NCBI GenBank assembly: GCA_021798795.1 | Contig: JAJZBR010000006.1 | Location: forward strand, 1 to 43,895 | Reading direction: 5' to 3' | Length of the DNA: 43,895 nucleotides | Source: Pseudomonadota bacterium | GTDB taxonomy: Bacteria; Pseudomonadota; Gammaproteobacteria; JAKAQQ01 | Part shown: piece after piece, positions 1-10,243 of the stretch | Layout of the letters: the number at the start of each line of letters is the position of its first letter | Numbering within the stretch: the first letter of the stretch is position 1 | The notes under the pieces: generated by a model | The model's database searches: none | What the model was told of the DNA's origin: nothing | Seen by the model: the letters and a program-made list of their open reading frames with translations, nothing else | Translations under genes and position numbers: made by a program

Positions 1-960
1 CTCGCCAGCCTGAATCTCGCTGGCGGTGATCGTCCCTTGGCTCTCCTTCCAGATTCTATAGGCCAAAGCAGGCGAGCGGGTCAGCAGATAGGCGGTGTAC
101 AGCCCGGCAAAGGCTCGCGTCGGATTCTTGCGATGACCATACGAGCCATAAAGATAGATCTTGCTCCAGCTGAACCAGGCTGCCGCGACGCCGGCACGGG
201 CTGCGCGATCGATGATTACTTGCTCCATTCGTGCATCCATAGCCTGCGTTTGCTTCCGTTTTTCAGTAAGAGCTACGATACCACCGGGTCCCGTATGCTC
301 AAGAACCCACATGGTCCGTGGATTGAGGCTCCAGGCTGCAATCCGGGCCCAGTGTACGACCGTGGTTAGCTTCTGGTAGGACTCCCCCAAACAAAAGTGA
401 TAGCTTTCCTTCAAGCGGGTGATCGCGGAAGCGAGATGCGAGGTAGGCAGCCGATGCATATCCTCGCGGGTGGCATTCATCCGGGCAATTTTCTGTTTCA
501 GTGCGAGTGGGTCAGCAGGAAGAACTAGGGCGTCTAAAGAACAGTATGCGAATCCCTTGAACAGCAGCGTCGCTGCCCGCATATTGCCTTGGTTGGCAAG
601 AGCCGCTTCTGTTTTGTCGAGACTGGCCAAGGACGGACCCGAGAGATCCGGCCGAATACTTTCGAGATCCAATCGATAGGTTAACTGACTCCAGCTCTTG
701 AGCTGCTGTGGGGTTGCAGACGGCGGCGGATCATGCAGAGGATCGTAGTAATGGAAGCTATCAGAAGCCCGCTTATGGACGAACTCTAAATGCGTATTCG
801 GCCAGGTTACGCCGGAGTGAGCCGCTCTTCTGACAGCTGAGACGCGGGCTGCCGGCTGCGCCATCTGGTGCCGCGGGACGAGGAGGATGGCACCTATTCC
901 TGCTGCTGTCAGCAACGCGACAGTGAGGGTGATCACTCTGATACGGCGTGGTTTCGACAT
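1..960 (-). CDS. Hypothetical exported/membrane-anchored protein, 3' end truncated by the window edge
   Basis: Hand translation from the ATG at 960 (MSKPRRIRVITLTVALLTAAGIGAILLVPRH...) reads through to base 1 without a stop, about 320 codons; N-terminal hydrophobic segment. Not in the ORF track because it is partial. Confidence 0.75.
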   Translation of the reverse strand, partial: MSKPRRIRVITLTVALLTAAGIGAILLVPRHQMAQPAARVSAVRRAAHSGVTWPNTHLEFVHKRASDSFHYYDPLHDPPPSATPQQLKSWSQLTYRLDLESIRPDLSGPSLASLDKTEAALANQGNMRAATLLFKGFAYCSLDALVLPADPLALKQKIARMNATREDMHRLPTSHLASAITRLKESYHFCLGESYQKLTTVVHWARIAAWSLNPRTMWVLEHTGPGGIVALTEKRKQTQAMDARMEQVIIDRAARAGVAAAWFSWSKIYLYGSYGHRKNPTRAFAGLYTAYLLTRSPALAYRIWKESQGTITASEIQAGE

Positions 961-1114
961 TGCCCTGTCACGAACACACTTCTTGATCGATGTATAGCAC
1001 ACCGATTGACTGAACTCAATCCGGAGTTTCCGTCAATCTAAATTCCGGAAAAATAATCCCTATTTGGGGGTCTGAACATCGAGCTCAGGTTGAGTCGTCT
1101 TCTCGGGTACCGGC

Positions 1115-3208
1115 TCAAGCCTGGCCATAACGAAGGCTTTCGCCCAGCCAGCGTTGCATCAACGGCTCTACGCTTTCGGGGTATTGTTCCTGAACCAGCC
1201 GGATGGCTTGGGGGATGCGTGCCAAAAGTGCACGATCACGGTAGAGATCCGCTATCCGGAATGCCAGTCCGCCGCTTTGCCGGGTCCCCCACAGTTCTCC
1301 GGGTCCGCGGATTTCGAGATCGCGCTCGGCAATGAGAAATCCATCGGTCGTTTTGCGCAGAATGTCGAGTCGTGCCTGTGCCTCAGGCGATAGGGGCCCG
1401 TAGACGAGCAGGCACTGGCCACTTTGGGTTCCGCGGCCCACGCGGCCCCGGAGCTGGTGAAGCTGAAGGAGTCCGAGACGTTCGGCTCCATCAATTACCA
1501 TCACATTCGCTCGTGGAATGTCGACGCCCACCTCGACGATAGTGGTTGCCACGAGGATATCGATCTGACCTTCCTGAAAATCTGCCACGATCCGCTGGCG
1601 TGCCTCGGTCGCGAGACGCCCATGGATCATCCCGATACGCAGATCCGGTAATGCGCGATGCAGCTCGTGGAGGGCGGTCTCGACAGCACGCCCGCTGCTG
1701 CCTTCGGCATCTTCGACCCGGGGACAGACCCAAAATACCTGCTGGCCTCCCCGGCAGAGCGATCCGAGTCGATCCATCAACTCTGGTCGCCGACTCTCCG
1801 GCAGTGCCACTGTGACCACGGGAATCCGGCCGGGAGGCAACTCATCGAGACGGGATTGATCCAACCCGGCATAAAGTGACATGGCCAGAGTGCGCGGAAT
1901 CGGTGTTGCGGTCATGATCAGCTGGTGGGGTCTCTGGATTCCTTTATCGGCGAGGTTCAAGCGCTGTGCAACGCCAAAACGGTGCTGCTCGTCTATGACG
2001 ATGGTCATGAGGTTGGGAAACTCGACATCGCTCTGGAAGAGGCTCTGGGTCCCGAGGACGACGCAAGGTAGTCCATGGGCCAGCTCTTCCAGCAGCTCCC
2101 GGCGTTCCTTGCGTGTCAAATGGGAATGCAGCGATCGCACAGGGATATTGTGGGGTGCGAGCCATCTCGTGAAAGTCTGAACATGCTGGTGAATCAAAAG
2201 CTCCGTTGGGGCCATTACGGCAGCTTGGCCCTGATTCCGGATGGTAACGAATGCCGTAAGGGCGGCCAGTACCGTTTTCCCTGAGCCCACATCCCCTTGC
2301 AGCAGACGCAGCATCGGAATCGACCGCTCGAGATCCCGCTTGATCTCTTGCCACACCCGGATTTGCGCATGGGTCATCTGCCAGGGAAGTGATGTGACAA
2401 ACCGGTTCAGGTCATCCGGCTCGATCCGGATGGGATAGGAGCGGGATGCAATCCACTCATTCCGGATTTTCTGAAGCGACAGGGCGTGAGCCAAGAGCTC
2501 TTCCAGAGCCAGGCGCTGGCGAAACGGTGCCAGCCACTCGGAGAGATGCTCAGCAGAAGCCTCCGGCGGTGGCCGGTGAATGTTTTCGAGCGCATCGATG
2601 AGATCTGATCGAGTTGAGTCAGTCATGAGTGGCCGGGGCAATCGATCGACGAGTGCCAGCTGCCCGCTCCGAAGCAATGCCAAAGCCGAATCCACGAGCC
2701 CGGCGGTTCGCTTCGAGCTGATCCCGTCACGTTTGGCATAAACCGGAGTCAACCGGTCCCGGAGCGGGGGTAGTCGTTCCGAGTGGAAAACCTGGTAGCG
2801 GGGATGAATGAGTTCGTGGCCAAGCGGCCCTTCGCGGCAGGTGCCGAACGCGCGAATCCATTTACCCCGTTGCAGTGCCTGGCGCTGAATCTCATGGAAA
2901 TGGAAGAAACGCAGATTCAGAAAGCCAGTGCCATCTGCAATCCGGCAGATGAGTTGACGCCTCGGCGCGTAACGGATTTCGGTCAGCTCGATGGTCGCTT
3001 GGATCATCCCCGTCTGGCCGGGAGTCATGGCACCGATCGGAATGAGTCTGGTTTCATCTTCATAGCGCAGAGGCAGTGCGAATAGGAGATCTTCGAGACC
3101 GTCGATGCCGAGACGATCGAGTTTTGCCAGGAAGGCCGCGGCTCCTCGGCTACCGTCAGTGGTTGAGCGCGAGCCCCGCCGACTGGACTGTATGGTGTCA
3201 GTCAGCAT
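1115..3208 (-). CDS. recG: ATP-dependent DNA helicase RecG
   Basis: 697 aa; LLQGDVGSGKTVLA Walker A, DEQHRFG, MTATPIPRTLAMS, QLRGRVGRG motifs. Confidence 0.97.
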   Translation of the reverse strand: MLTDTIQSSRRGSRSTTDGSRGAAAFLAKLDRLGIDGLEDLLFALPLRYEDETRLIPIGAMTPGQTGMIQATIELTEIRYAPRRQLICRIADGTGFLNLRFFHFHEIQRQALQRGKWIRAFGTCREGPLGHELIHPRYQVFHSERLPPLRDRLTPVYAKRDGISSKRTAGLVDSALALLRSGQLALVDRLPRPLMTDSTRSDLIDALENIHRPPPEASAEHLSEWLAPFRQRLALEELLAHALSLQKIRNEWIASRSYPIRIEPDDLNRFVTSLPWQMTHAQIRVWQEIKRDLERSIPMLRLLQGDVGSGKTVLAALTAFVTIRNQGQAAVMAPTELLIHQHVQTFTRWLAPHNIPVRSLHSHLTRKERRELLEELAHGLPCVVLGTQSLFQSDVEFPNLMTIVIDEQHRFGVAQRLNLADKGIQRPHQLIMTATPIPRTLAMSLYAGLDQSRLDELPPGRIPVVTVALPESRRPELMDRLGSLCRGGQQVFWVCPRVEDAEGSSGRAVETALHELHRALPDLRIGMIHGRLATEARQRIVADFQEGQIDILVATTIVEVGVDIPRANVMVIDGAERLGLLQLHQLRGRVGRGTQSGQCLLVYGPLSPEAQARLDILRKTTDGFLIAERDLEIRGPGELWGTRQSGGLAFRIADLYRDRALLARIPQAIRLVQEQYPESVEPLMQRWLGESLRYGQA

Positions 3209-5189
3209 GGGGCGGCGCGTTCCTGACCGAATGATGGTGGAATGCCCGATTGAGGAAAGTCAGGATCGTGCTCCAGATCCGTGTGATTACATGAAATCCA
3301 GTAAACCGATGGCCTTGGGTGGATTCCCTGAGGACTTGAACGGGGGTCTTGACGCGATTGAGTGCGGCCGTGACTTCATTGAGATCGCTTGGAGGTGCCT
3401 GCTCGTCCCGCTCTCCCTGGATCAGCAGTACGGCAGCCCGTATCCGGCTCGCGAGTGTGATCGGCGATCGCGCTCGCAGATGTTTCCTGCCGAGTGTCCG
3501 GTTTATAAATCTGCGCCCGGCAGGAGTGCGCCACATTCTGTCGAGTCGTGTTCGAAGGAGCTGCAGGTTGTAGTACCCGTTGAGTGAGACCACCGCCTGA
3601 ACCTCTTTCGGGTGCAGGGCCGCAAGGGTCAGTGCGGCGTAACCGCCATACCCGGTTCCGATCAGTGCGAGGCGTCCGGGCGGTGCCCAATGGCGGGATT
3701 CCGCCCATCGAGCCGCCGCCCAGATTCCCCTGAGCATGATGCCGCTCCAATGTCCGTACCCCACCCGCCTCCAGGCAGCACCACTTCCAAACGAGCCCGG
3801 GTAATCGACTTCAACGACCACAAATCCATGGCTCACGAGATCTTGGATCCTTGGATCAAAAGATTTCTGGATGCCGTCTACGAATGGATGGTCGTGAATC
3901 CAGATCATGATCCCGCGGCGTTTACGAGCGGTCAGATGAGGAAAAGCGACGTAAAGGGACTCCCTCCATTTGTGCCAGATTAGGCGGAAGCTATGCAATC
4001 GTGAGAGCGTCGGAGGTTCGATATCGGGGCTTGCACTCATGAGGTAGCGCAAGGTATGTGTCCCCGGATTGAAGAGATAATAATCTCCCGGGTTGCGGTC
4101 TCCCTGTACGCGGATCAGAGCCAGATTGTTGCGCGTGGTCACGCCCAAAATCCGGATCGTTTGTTTGCGGAAAATCGGTTCGAGGAGGTGGATCCATTGC
4201 GCCTCTTCGTTGTGTGGGTCGAGAAAAGTGTAGTGAGGGTGGGCGATGCCAGTCCAGACCGCGTAAATCCTGCCCGAGGGTGCGGTGAAGGTCTTGAGGA
4301 TGTCATGTCTCCTGCTCACGTAGAGACGGGTCTCGGCGGAGTTGGAGGGATTGACCGCGTACAGGCCGAGGGTACCGTAGCGACTGGTTCTGAGCAGGTA
4401 AAAACGGCGATCACCAGGCAAAAAACCGATCGGGCGTGCACGGGAAGCAGGGCCTTCCCCGCGCAGCAGTCCGCTCAGATTTTCCCATCGCAGGGAATGC
4501 CCGGTCCGATACCAGAGCTCGGCTTGCCCGGACAGGGAGTTGGCGCCGAATGCGAGTTTGACCCGGCCCGCGTGGTCCGTGAGCAGCTTGCCATTGGTTA
4601 GTGGACTGTGGATCAAGGTCTGGGTGAATCCGGTCCGGAGATTCACGGATTCAGCTAGCGGAGCCGGATCAGCGTAGGAGTACCGTTCCACCACGATCCG
4701 GTTGGTGTGCTGGGCGGAGCTGGCCAGAATCCGGTTGAATGAAAAGTTGAACTCGAGTCGATGTTTCCGGAATCCAGCCAGCAAGTGTGCCGGATGAACT
4801 TTTGCACCATTGATCCGAACGACCCAGATCTCTCCGCTCGGGAAGGGCGTGTGATAGCCTGCGAGCTTGAGCCGAGTGCTGACCAGAAGCAGTCCGTGAC
4901 GAGCCCAGTGCAAATGAGCAATCTCGCTCTGGCGGACCAGATGGAGGGTTGCCCGGCGGCCTGCGTGACGCAGGTTAATGAGTGCCAGGAGTTCTCTCTG
5001 ATGAGAGCGAAAATAACCTGCGATAGCAAGCCAGTGACCTTCCGGTGACAGTGCGACCGCATGGGCACGCGAGGGTTTGAACAAAATGGATCCGGGAACG
5101 CCGGCTTCGGCTGACGCGGCCAGGATCACCCCGAAAATGATTGCGGGGTAGTGCAGCCAGTGCCGGGATCGGATGCTTCGTGCAGTCAT
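3198..5189 (-). CDS. S9 prolyl-oligopeptidase-fold protein, predicted catalytically inactive (nucleophile Ser replaced by Gly)
   Basis: 663 aa; beta-propeller-like N-terminal half and alpha/beta hydrolase C-terminal half (VVVEVDYPGSFGSG, LIGTGYGGYAALTLAALHP, LLIQGERDEQAPP, STQGHRF). Overlaps the recG start by 11 nt. Confidence 0.8.
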   Translation of the reverse strand: MTARSIRSRHWLHYPAIIFGVILAASAEAGVPGSILFKPSRAHAVALSPEGHWLAIAGYFRSHQRELLALINLRHAGRRATLHLVRQSEIAHLHWARHGLLLVSTRLKLAGYHTPFPSGEIWVVRINGAKVHPAHLLAGFRKHRLEFNFSFNRILASSAQHTNRIVVERYSYADPAPLAESVNLRTGFTQTLIHSPLTNGKLLTDHAGRVKLAFGANSLSGQAELWYRTGHSLRWENLSGLLRGEGPASRARPIGFLPGDRRFYLLRTSRYGTLGLYAVNPSNSAETRLYVSRRHDILKTFTAPSGRIYAVWTGIAHPHYTFLDPHNEEAQWIHLLEPIFRKQTIRILGVTTRNNLALIRVQGDRNPGDYYLFNPGTHTLRYLMSASPDIEPPTLSRLHSFRLIWHKWRESLYVAFPHLTARKRRGIMIWIHDHPFVDGIQKSFDPRIQDLVSHGFVVVEVDYPGSFGSGAAWRRVGYGHWSGIMLRGIWAAARWAESRHWAPPGRLALIGTGYGGYAALTLAALHPKEVQAVVSLNGYYNLQLLRTRLDRMWRTPAGRRFINRTLGRKHLRARSPITLASRIRAAVLLIQGERDEQAPPSDLNEVTAALNRVKTPVQVLRESTQGHRFTGFHVITRIWSTILTFLNRAFHHHSVRNAPPHAD

Positions 5190-5206
5190 GGGGATGATGA
5201 AAATAA

Positions 5207-6262
5207 TCAGGAGAATCGGATTTTGCTTTCGAGATTGGTCCTCGAATCGGCAAAACCCAACGCTGTTTGCAGGTCGATGATGCCTTCGCGGTACAAGCGG
5301 TGCAAGGCCACATCGAAAGTTTGCATACCTGATTCCGCACTTTGTTCCATGGCTTCCCGTATGCTGTCGAGATCCCCTTTGCGGATCACGTCCGCCATAT
5401 GCGGCGTGTTGAGCAGAATTTCCACAGCGGCAACCAGCTTGGCCTGCAGGTTGGGGATGAGGCGTTGGGCGATAATCGCGCGCAAGTTGACAGAGAGATC
5501 GGTCAGGATCTGCCGTCGGGCATATTCGGGATAAAGATTCAGGATCCGCTCAAGCGTCTGGTGCGCGTTGCTGGTGTGGAGTGTAGCGAGCGTGAGATGA
5601 CCGGTGCCCGCCATTTCGATGGCTGCGGTCATGGTTTCCTGGTCCCGGATTTCGCCGATCAGAATCACATCCGGAGTAGCTCGGAGCGCACTGCGCAGCG
5701 CATCAGCGTAACTGTGAACGTCGTTTCCAATCTCACGCTGGTTGACGATGGATTGACGATTGGTGTACACGTATTCGATCGGGTCCTCGATGGTGAGGAT
5801 ATGGTCAGTATGCTGGGCGTTTCGATAATCGATCATTGCCGCCAAGGTCGTTGATTTCCCCGCACCGGTTGCGCCAACCACGAGAATCAGACCTCGGCGC
5901 AGCTCGGTGAGTTCGGTGAGAAGAGGGGGCAAGGCGAGAGTCGACAGTTCCGGAATTTTTTGGGGGATAAACCGGATGGCCATCGCGACGCGACTGCGTT
6001 CCAGGAACGCATTGATGCGGTAGCGACCGAGATCAGTTACATCCATGGCAAACTCGGCCTGGTGTTTTTCCTCGAATTGATCGACTACCGCTTCGGGCAT
6101 GATCCCCAGAGCGGCCTCGCGAATCATGGGTACATCGAGGATGGTTTTCCCAACGGACAGGATCCGACCCTGTACACGGATCTTGATCGGTGAACCGGTG
6201 GTGAGATAGAGATCGGAGGCTTTTTGTTCCGCCATGAGACGGAGATAAGGTTCGAGATTCAT
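5207..6262 (-). CDS. PilU-like type IV pilus retraction ATPase (second PilU-like copy)
   Basis: 351 aa; VVGATGAGKSTTLA Walker A, TIEDPIEYV, ILIGEIRDQETM, TLHTSNA; lacks the AIRNLIRE motif. Confidence 0.9.
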   Translation of the reverse strand: MNLEPYLRLMAEQKASDLYLTTGSPIKIRVQGRILSVGKTILDVPMIREAALGIMPEAVVDQFEEKHQAEFAMDVTDLGRYRINAFLERSRVAMAIRFIPQKIPELSTLALPPLLTELTELRRGLILVVGATGAGKSTTLAAMIDYRNAQHTDHILTIEDPIEYVYTNRQSIVNQREIGNDVHSYADALRSALRATPDVILIGEIRDQETMTAAIEMAGTGHLTLATLHTSNAHQTLERILNLYPEYARRQILTDLSVNLRAIIAQRLIPNLQAKLVAAVEILLNTPHMADVIRKGDLDSIREAMEQSAESGMQTFDVALHRLYREGIIDLQTALGFADSRTNLESKIRFS

Positions 6263-6313
6263 GCTTCTTTCCCTAAGGCGAGATCTGTCTTGTCCCGAGC
6301 AGCCAAAGGGCGG

Positions 6314-7489
6314 TCATCTCGGGTTGCGCAGCGGTGCGGTGCTTTTCGGTGCACCCTCAGCGAGTTTCAGCCCACCGAGATCGTCATCCTGAGGGCGACT
6401 CGCCCGGTGGCTTTCCAGTTTGATTCGAAGGCGAAGCTCATTCTGGGAATCCGCGTTGCGAATGGCTTCCTCGTAGCTGATCACGCCCCTTTCATAAAGA
6501 TCAAAGATGGACTGGTCAAATGTCTGCATGCCAAGCCCCGTTGATTTAGCCATGAGCTCCTTGAGTTCAGCAACGCGCCCGTTGAAAATGAGATCTGCTA
6601 CAAGAGGCGTATTGATCAGGATTTCCATGGCTGCGACCCGCCCGGATCCAGAGGCTCGTCTGAGTAGACGCTGGGATATCATTGCCTTGAGATTCAAGGA
6701 AAGATCCATGAGTAACTGCTGGCGCCGTGCCAGTGGGTAGAGGTTGATGACTCGGTCCAACGCCTGGTTGGCATTGTTTGCATGGAGTGTACTCAGGCAG
6801 AGATGCCCGGTTTCGGCGAAATCGACCGCGTAAGTCATCGCTTCCGTATCGCGGATCTCACCAATGAGGATGACATCCGGAGCCTGACGCAGCGTGTTTT
6901 TGAGTGCGGATCCCCAAGATTCGGTATCGATACCGAGTTCCCGCTGAGTGACAATGCAGGAGGCATGACTATGAACGTATTCAATGGGATCCTCGATCGT
7001 AACGATGTGATCGTGCGCATGAGTATTATGATGGTGAATCATGGCCGCCAACGTCGTTGATTTGCCCGATCCGGTTGCGCCCACGACGAGCACGAGCCCG
7101 CGCTTGGTCAGCGCAATCGGCTCGAGGACCTGGGGCAGATCCAGTTCACGGATGTTCGGAACCTGGGTATTGATCGTACGAAGCACCGCTCCGAGCCGAC
7201 CCTGTTCGACGAATGCGCTAACCCGGAAACGTCCAATACCCAGGGGGGCAATGGCGAAGTTGACTTCTTTGGATGCGTCGAACTCTCTCGACTGGCGGTC
7301 ATTCAGCAGGGATCGCACAAGGGTTGCCGCCTGCTCCGCCGTAAATGGGCGATCCGAGACCGGTTTGACCTCGCCATCGATTTTCATCGCAGGTGGAAAG
7401 TCAGCCGTGATGAAAAGATCGGATGCGTGGCGCTGCACCATGATCCGAAGAAGGTCTTGGATAAACTTGACAGCTTGATCGCGGTCCAT
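6314..7489 (-). CDS. pilU: PilU-like type IV pilus retraction ATPase
   Basis: ORF 6314..7588, likely start at 7489 (MDRDQAVKFIQDLLRIMVQRHASDLFIT); VVGATGSGKSTTLA; GEIRDTEAM; no AIRNLIRE motif. Confidence 0.9.
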   Translation of the reverse strand: MDRDQAVKFIQDLLRIMVQRHASDLFITADFPPAMKIDGEVKPVSDRPFTAEQAATLVRSLLNDRQSREFDASKEVNFAIAPLGIGRFRVSAFVEQGRLGAVLRTINTQVPNIRELDLPQVLEPIALTKRGLVLVVGATGSGKSTTLAAMIHHHNTHAHDHIVTIEDPIEYVHSHASCIVTQRELGIDTESWGSALKNTLRQAPDVILIGEIRDTEAMTYAVDFAETGHLCLSTLHANNANQALDRVINLYPLARRQQLLMDLSLNLKAMISQRLLRRASGSGRVAAMEILINTPLVADLIFNGRVAELKELMAKSTGLGMQTFDQSIFDLYERGVISYEEAIRNADSQNELRLRIKLESHRASRPQDDDLGGLKLAEGAPKSTAPLRNPR

Positions 7490-7503
7490 GGGATTCCTCT
7501 GCG

Positions 7504-8565
7504 CTATGCGAACAGATCTTTGTTGCTGGCCTTGGCCCGGGCTTGATCGCGGGCGACCAAGCCGCGTTTGACCAGATCGGCGAGACATTGGTCAAGCGTT
7601 TGCATACCATGGGATTGGCCGGTCTGAATGGCAGAATACATTTGAGCGACTTTGTTCTCCCGGATCAAATTACGAATCGCAGGCGTTGCGATCATAATCT
7701 CGAAAGCAGCGATCCGTCCGCCTCCCATGCGTTTCATGAGTGTCTGAGAGATGACCGCGCGCAGCGATTCGGAGAGCATGGTGCGCACCATGTCCTTCTC
7801 GGCGGCAGGAAAGACATCGACGACGCGATCGATGGTTTTGGCTGCTGAGCTCGTATGGAGGGTGGCGAATACCAAGTGCCCCGTCTCGGCTGCTGTGAGT
7901 GCAAGGCGAATGGTTTCGAGATCGCGCATCTCGCCTACCAAGATGACATCCGGGTCTTCACGCAGACCGGCCCGCAACGCTTCCGCAAAACCGAGTGTGT
8001 GCTCATGGACTTCGCGCTGGTTGACGATGCATTTCTTGCTTTCGTGAACAAACTCGATAGGGTCCTCAATCGTGAGGATGTGCGACATCAGGTTTTCATT
8101 AACGTGGTTGACCATGCCTGCGAGGGTGGTCGATTTACCGGAGCCCGTGGGACCCGTGACCAGTATCAATCCGCGTGGCTGCAGTGAGATTTCCTTGAAT
8201 ATCGAGGGAGTCGCCAGATCCTCCAGGGTGAGCACCGTGGACGGAATGGTCCGGAAAACAGCACCGGGCCCGCGTTTCTGGTTGAACGCATTGACCCGGA
8301 AGCGTGCGACCCCGCTGATCTCGAAGGAAAAATCACAATCGAGAAACTCCTCGAATTGTTTGCGTTGTTTATCGTTCATAATGTCATAGATCATGTCGTG
8401 TACTTTTTTACCTTCGAGGGCCGGCAGGTTGATTCGTCGGATATCTCCGTCGACCCGAATCATGGGAGGTTCTCCCGATGACAGATGGAGATCCGAGGCG
8501 TTATTTCGTACGCCAAACTGGAGGAGCTGGGTGATATCCAGGATTTTTACAGCTTCTTCGGCCAT
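7504..8565 (-). CDS. pilT: Type IV pilus twitching motility ATPase PilT
   Basis: Likely start at 8565 (MAEEAVKILDITQLLQFGVRNNASDLHLSSG), preceded by an SD-like AGAGGAG; VTGPTGSGKSTTLAGM; PilT-type AIRNLIRENK motif present. Confidence 0.95.
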   Translation of the reverse strand: MAEEAVKILDITQLLQFGVRNNASDLHLSSGEPPMIRVDGDIRRINLPALEGKKVHDMIYDIMNDKQRKQFEEFLDCDFSFEISGVARFRVNAFNQKRGPGAVFRTIPSTVLTLEDLATPSIFKEISLQPRGLILVTGPTGSGKSTTLAGMVNHVNENLMSHILTIEDPIEFVHESKKCIVNQREVHEHTLGFAEALRAGLREDPDVILVGEMRDLETIRLALTAAETGHLVFATLHTSSAAKTIDRVVDVFPAAEKDMVRTMLSESLRAVISQTLMKRMGGGRIAAFEIMIATPAIRNLIRENKVAQMYSAIQTGQSHGMQTLDQCLADLVKRGLVARDQARAKASNKDLFA

Positions 8566-8612
8566 GTTGTGGGCTCCTCTACGGCTTTCAACCCCCTTAA
8601 AGGTATAGCGAA

Positions 8613-9509
8613 GTGCACCGAACAGCAAGCGATCCCTCCCCGGATAGCCCATCGGCTGGAAAAGAGTCGGGTGCCTCGGACGATTACCGGATCGCGATCC
8701 TTGGCGGGGGGCATCTCGGCCGGGCCTTTGTAGCCGGATTGATCCGGTCCGGAATGGAGGCCTACCGCATACGAATCGGGGAGCCGGATGCCACGAGGCA
8801 GCTGAGTCTCGAAAGGGACTATGGCGTGGTGGCGCTGGCTGATAATCGAGACGTGGTTGAGCAGGCTGATGTGGTTCTGGTGGCCGTTCGTCCGACCGCG
8901 CTGGCTGCTGTTCTGCCCCCTCTCCAGGGGAGTTGGGGAACCCGTCGGCGGCTACTCGTCAGTCTGGCTGCGGGCGCGATGATCACCCACCTGCGGCAAT
9001 GGATACCGGGTTCGGTGACCGTTGCGCGAGCCATGCCGAATCTGGCGGTCGAGCTGGGACAGGGGGTCATTGCGCTCTACATCCCAGACCCGGTTGCGAA
9101 AGTTGACCGGATGCTTCTCGAGGGTCTGTTCGGCCGTTTGGGCAGGCTTTTCTGGCTTCGGGAGGAGAGCCTTCTGAATGTGGTAACCGCACTATCCGGC
9201 AGTGGCCCTGCTTATTTCTTCTACTTTATGGAACAACTTGAAACAGCGGCACATGCTCTTGGCATGGAGCGTGATATGGCACGTGCGCTGATCCTTGGGA
9301 CGGGCGCAGGTAGCATGGCCCTGGCCCAGGAAGCCAAGGGAGCGTTCCAGACCCTGCGCGAACAGGTGACCTCGCCTGGTGGAACGACGGCAGCCGCGCT
9401 CACCCACCTCGCCCAGCCTGACTTTTCAGATTCGATCGTCGCCGCCGTGCGGGCGGCCTATGAACGAACCCGTGATCTTGTAGATCCCCAGTCGGAGACG
9501 AATCCATGA
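8613..9509 (+). CDS. proC: Pyrroline-5-carboxylate reductase
   Basis: 298 aa; AILGGGHLGRAFVAGL, ARAMPNLAVELGQG, ALSGSGPAYFF, VTSPGGTTAAAL. Confidence 0.95.
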   Translation: MHRTASDPSPDSPSAGKESGASDDYRIAILGGGHLGRAFVAGLIRSGMEAYRIRIGEPDATRQLSLERDYGVVALADNRDVVEQADVVLVAVRPTALAAVLPPLQGSWGTRRRLLVSLAAGAMITHLRQWIPGSVTVARAMPNLAVELGQGVIALYIPDPVAKVDRMLLEGLFGRLGRLFWLREESLLNVVTALSGSGPAYFFYFMEQLETAAHALGMERDMARALILGTGAGSMALAQEAKGAFQTLREQVTSPGGTTAAALTHLAQPDFSDSIVAAVRAAYERTRDLVDPQSETNP

Positions 9510-10066
9510 TTTTTCACTGGTCGAGCGCTTGGATATTCCTGATCAATTTCGCATTTACGCTGTACGCGCTCCTCTTCCTGTTACGCTTTGCGCTGAGTTT
9601 TAGCCGGCTGGATCCGCGCCATCCCCTCATCCAGGGGATTGGAAGGGTGACCTGGCCGCTTTTGCGCCCCTTCTACCTTTATGGGGGGGGTCGCCGACTG
9701 CGCAGGGATTGGTGGAGCCTCATGTTTGCGCTCCTCTTCTGCTGGCTCGATCTCGGGGTCCTTTCCCTCTGGATCGCGGGACATGGCATCCCCTGGCAGA
9801 TGCTGATCCTCGCCGCTGGGGTGAAGACGTTGACACTGCTTGACGATCTTTATATTTTTACACTGATTGCAGGGGTGGTTCTGAGTTGGTTTTCGACCTA
9901 TCCAGGCCACCCCATGCTGAGTTTGCTGGATACGATCAACGAGCCGATCCTGCGACCCCTTCGGCGTCTACTGCCTCCGACGGCTGGGTTCGACTTTTCT
10001 CCCGTTTTGGCGCTGGTATTCCTATTCTTTGTCAACATCTTGCTGCCAACCATCCGGATACCTTAA
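9506..10066 (+). CDS. yggT: YggT family membrane protein
   Basis: 186 aa; hydrophobic; two similar halves (LLFLLRFALSFSRLDPRHPLIQ; LSWFSTYPGHPMLSLLDTINEPILRPLRRLLPP); 4-nt overlap with proC. Confidence 0.88.
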   Translation: MIFHWSSAWIFLINFAFTLYALLFLLRFALSFSRLDPRHPLIQGIGRVTWPLLRPFYLYGGGRRLRRDWWSLMFALLFCWLDLGVLSLWIAGHGIPWQMLILAAGVKTLTLLDDLYIFTLIAGVVLSWFSTYPGHPMLSLLDTINEPILRPLRRLLPPTAGFDFSPVLALVFLFFVNILLPTIRIP

Positions 10067-10243
10067 ATCAGGGTTGGTGGACGAGCTGTCCCCGGCGCTA
10101 CTTTGGGGCTCAAGTGCCTGGGCGGTGCGTGAGCGGGAGTGTGGTGCGGGTCATGTCTCGTCTACTCGTGTTCACCTTTCCGGTTGGCGTTATGGTACAT
10201 TTTACGGGGTTCGTCTTTCATCCCTTCAACTACGAGGAATCAC

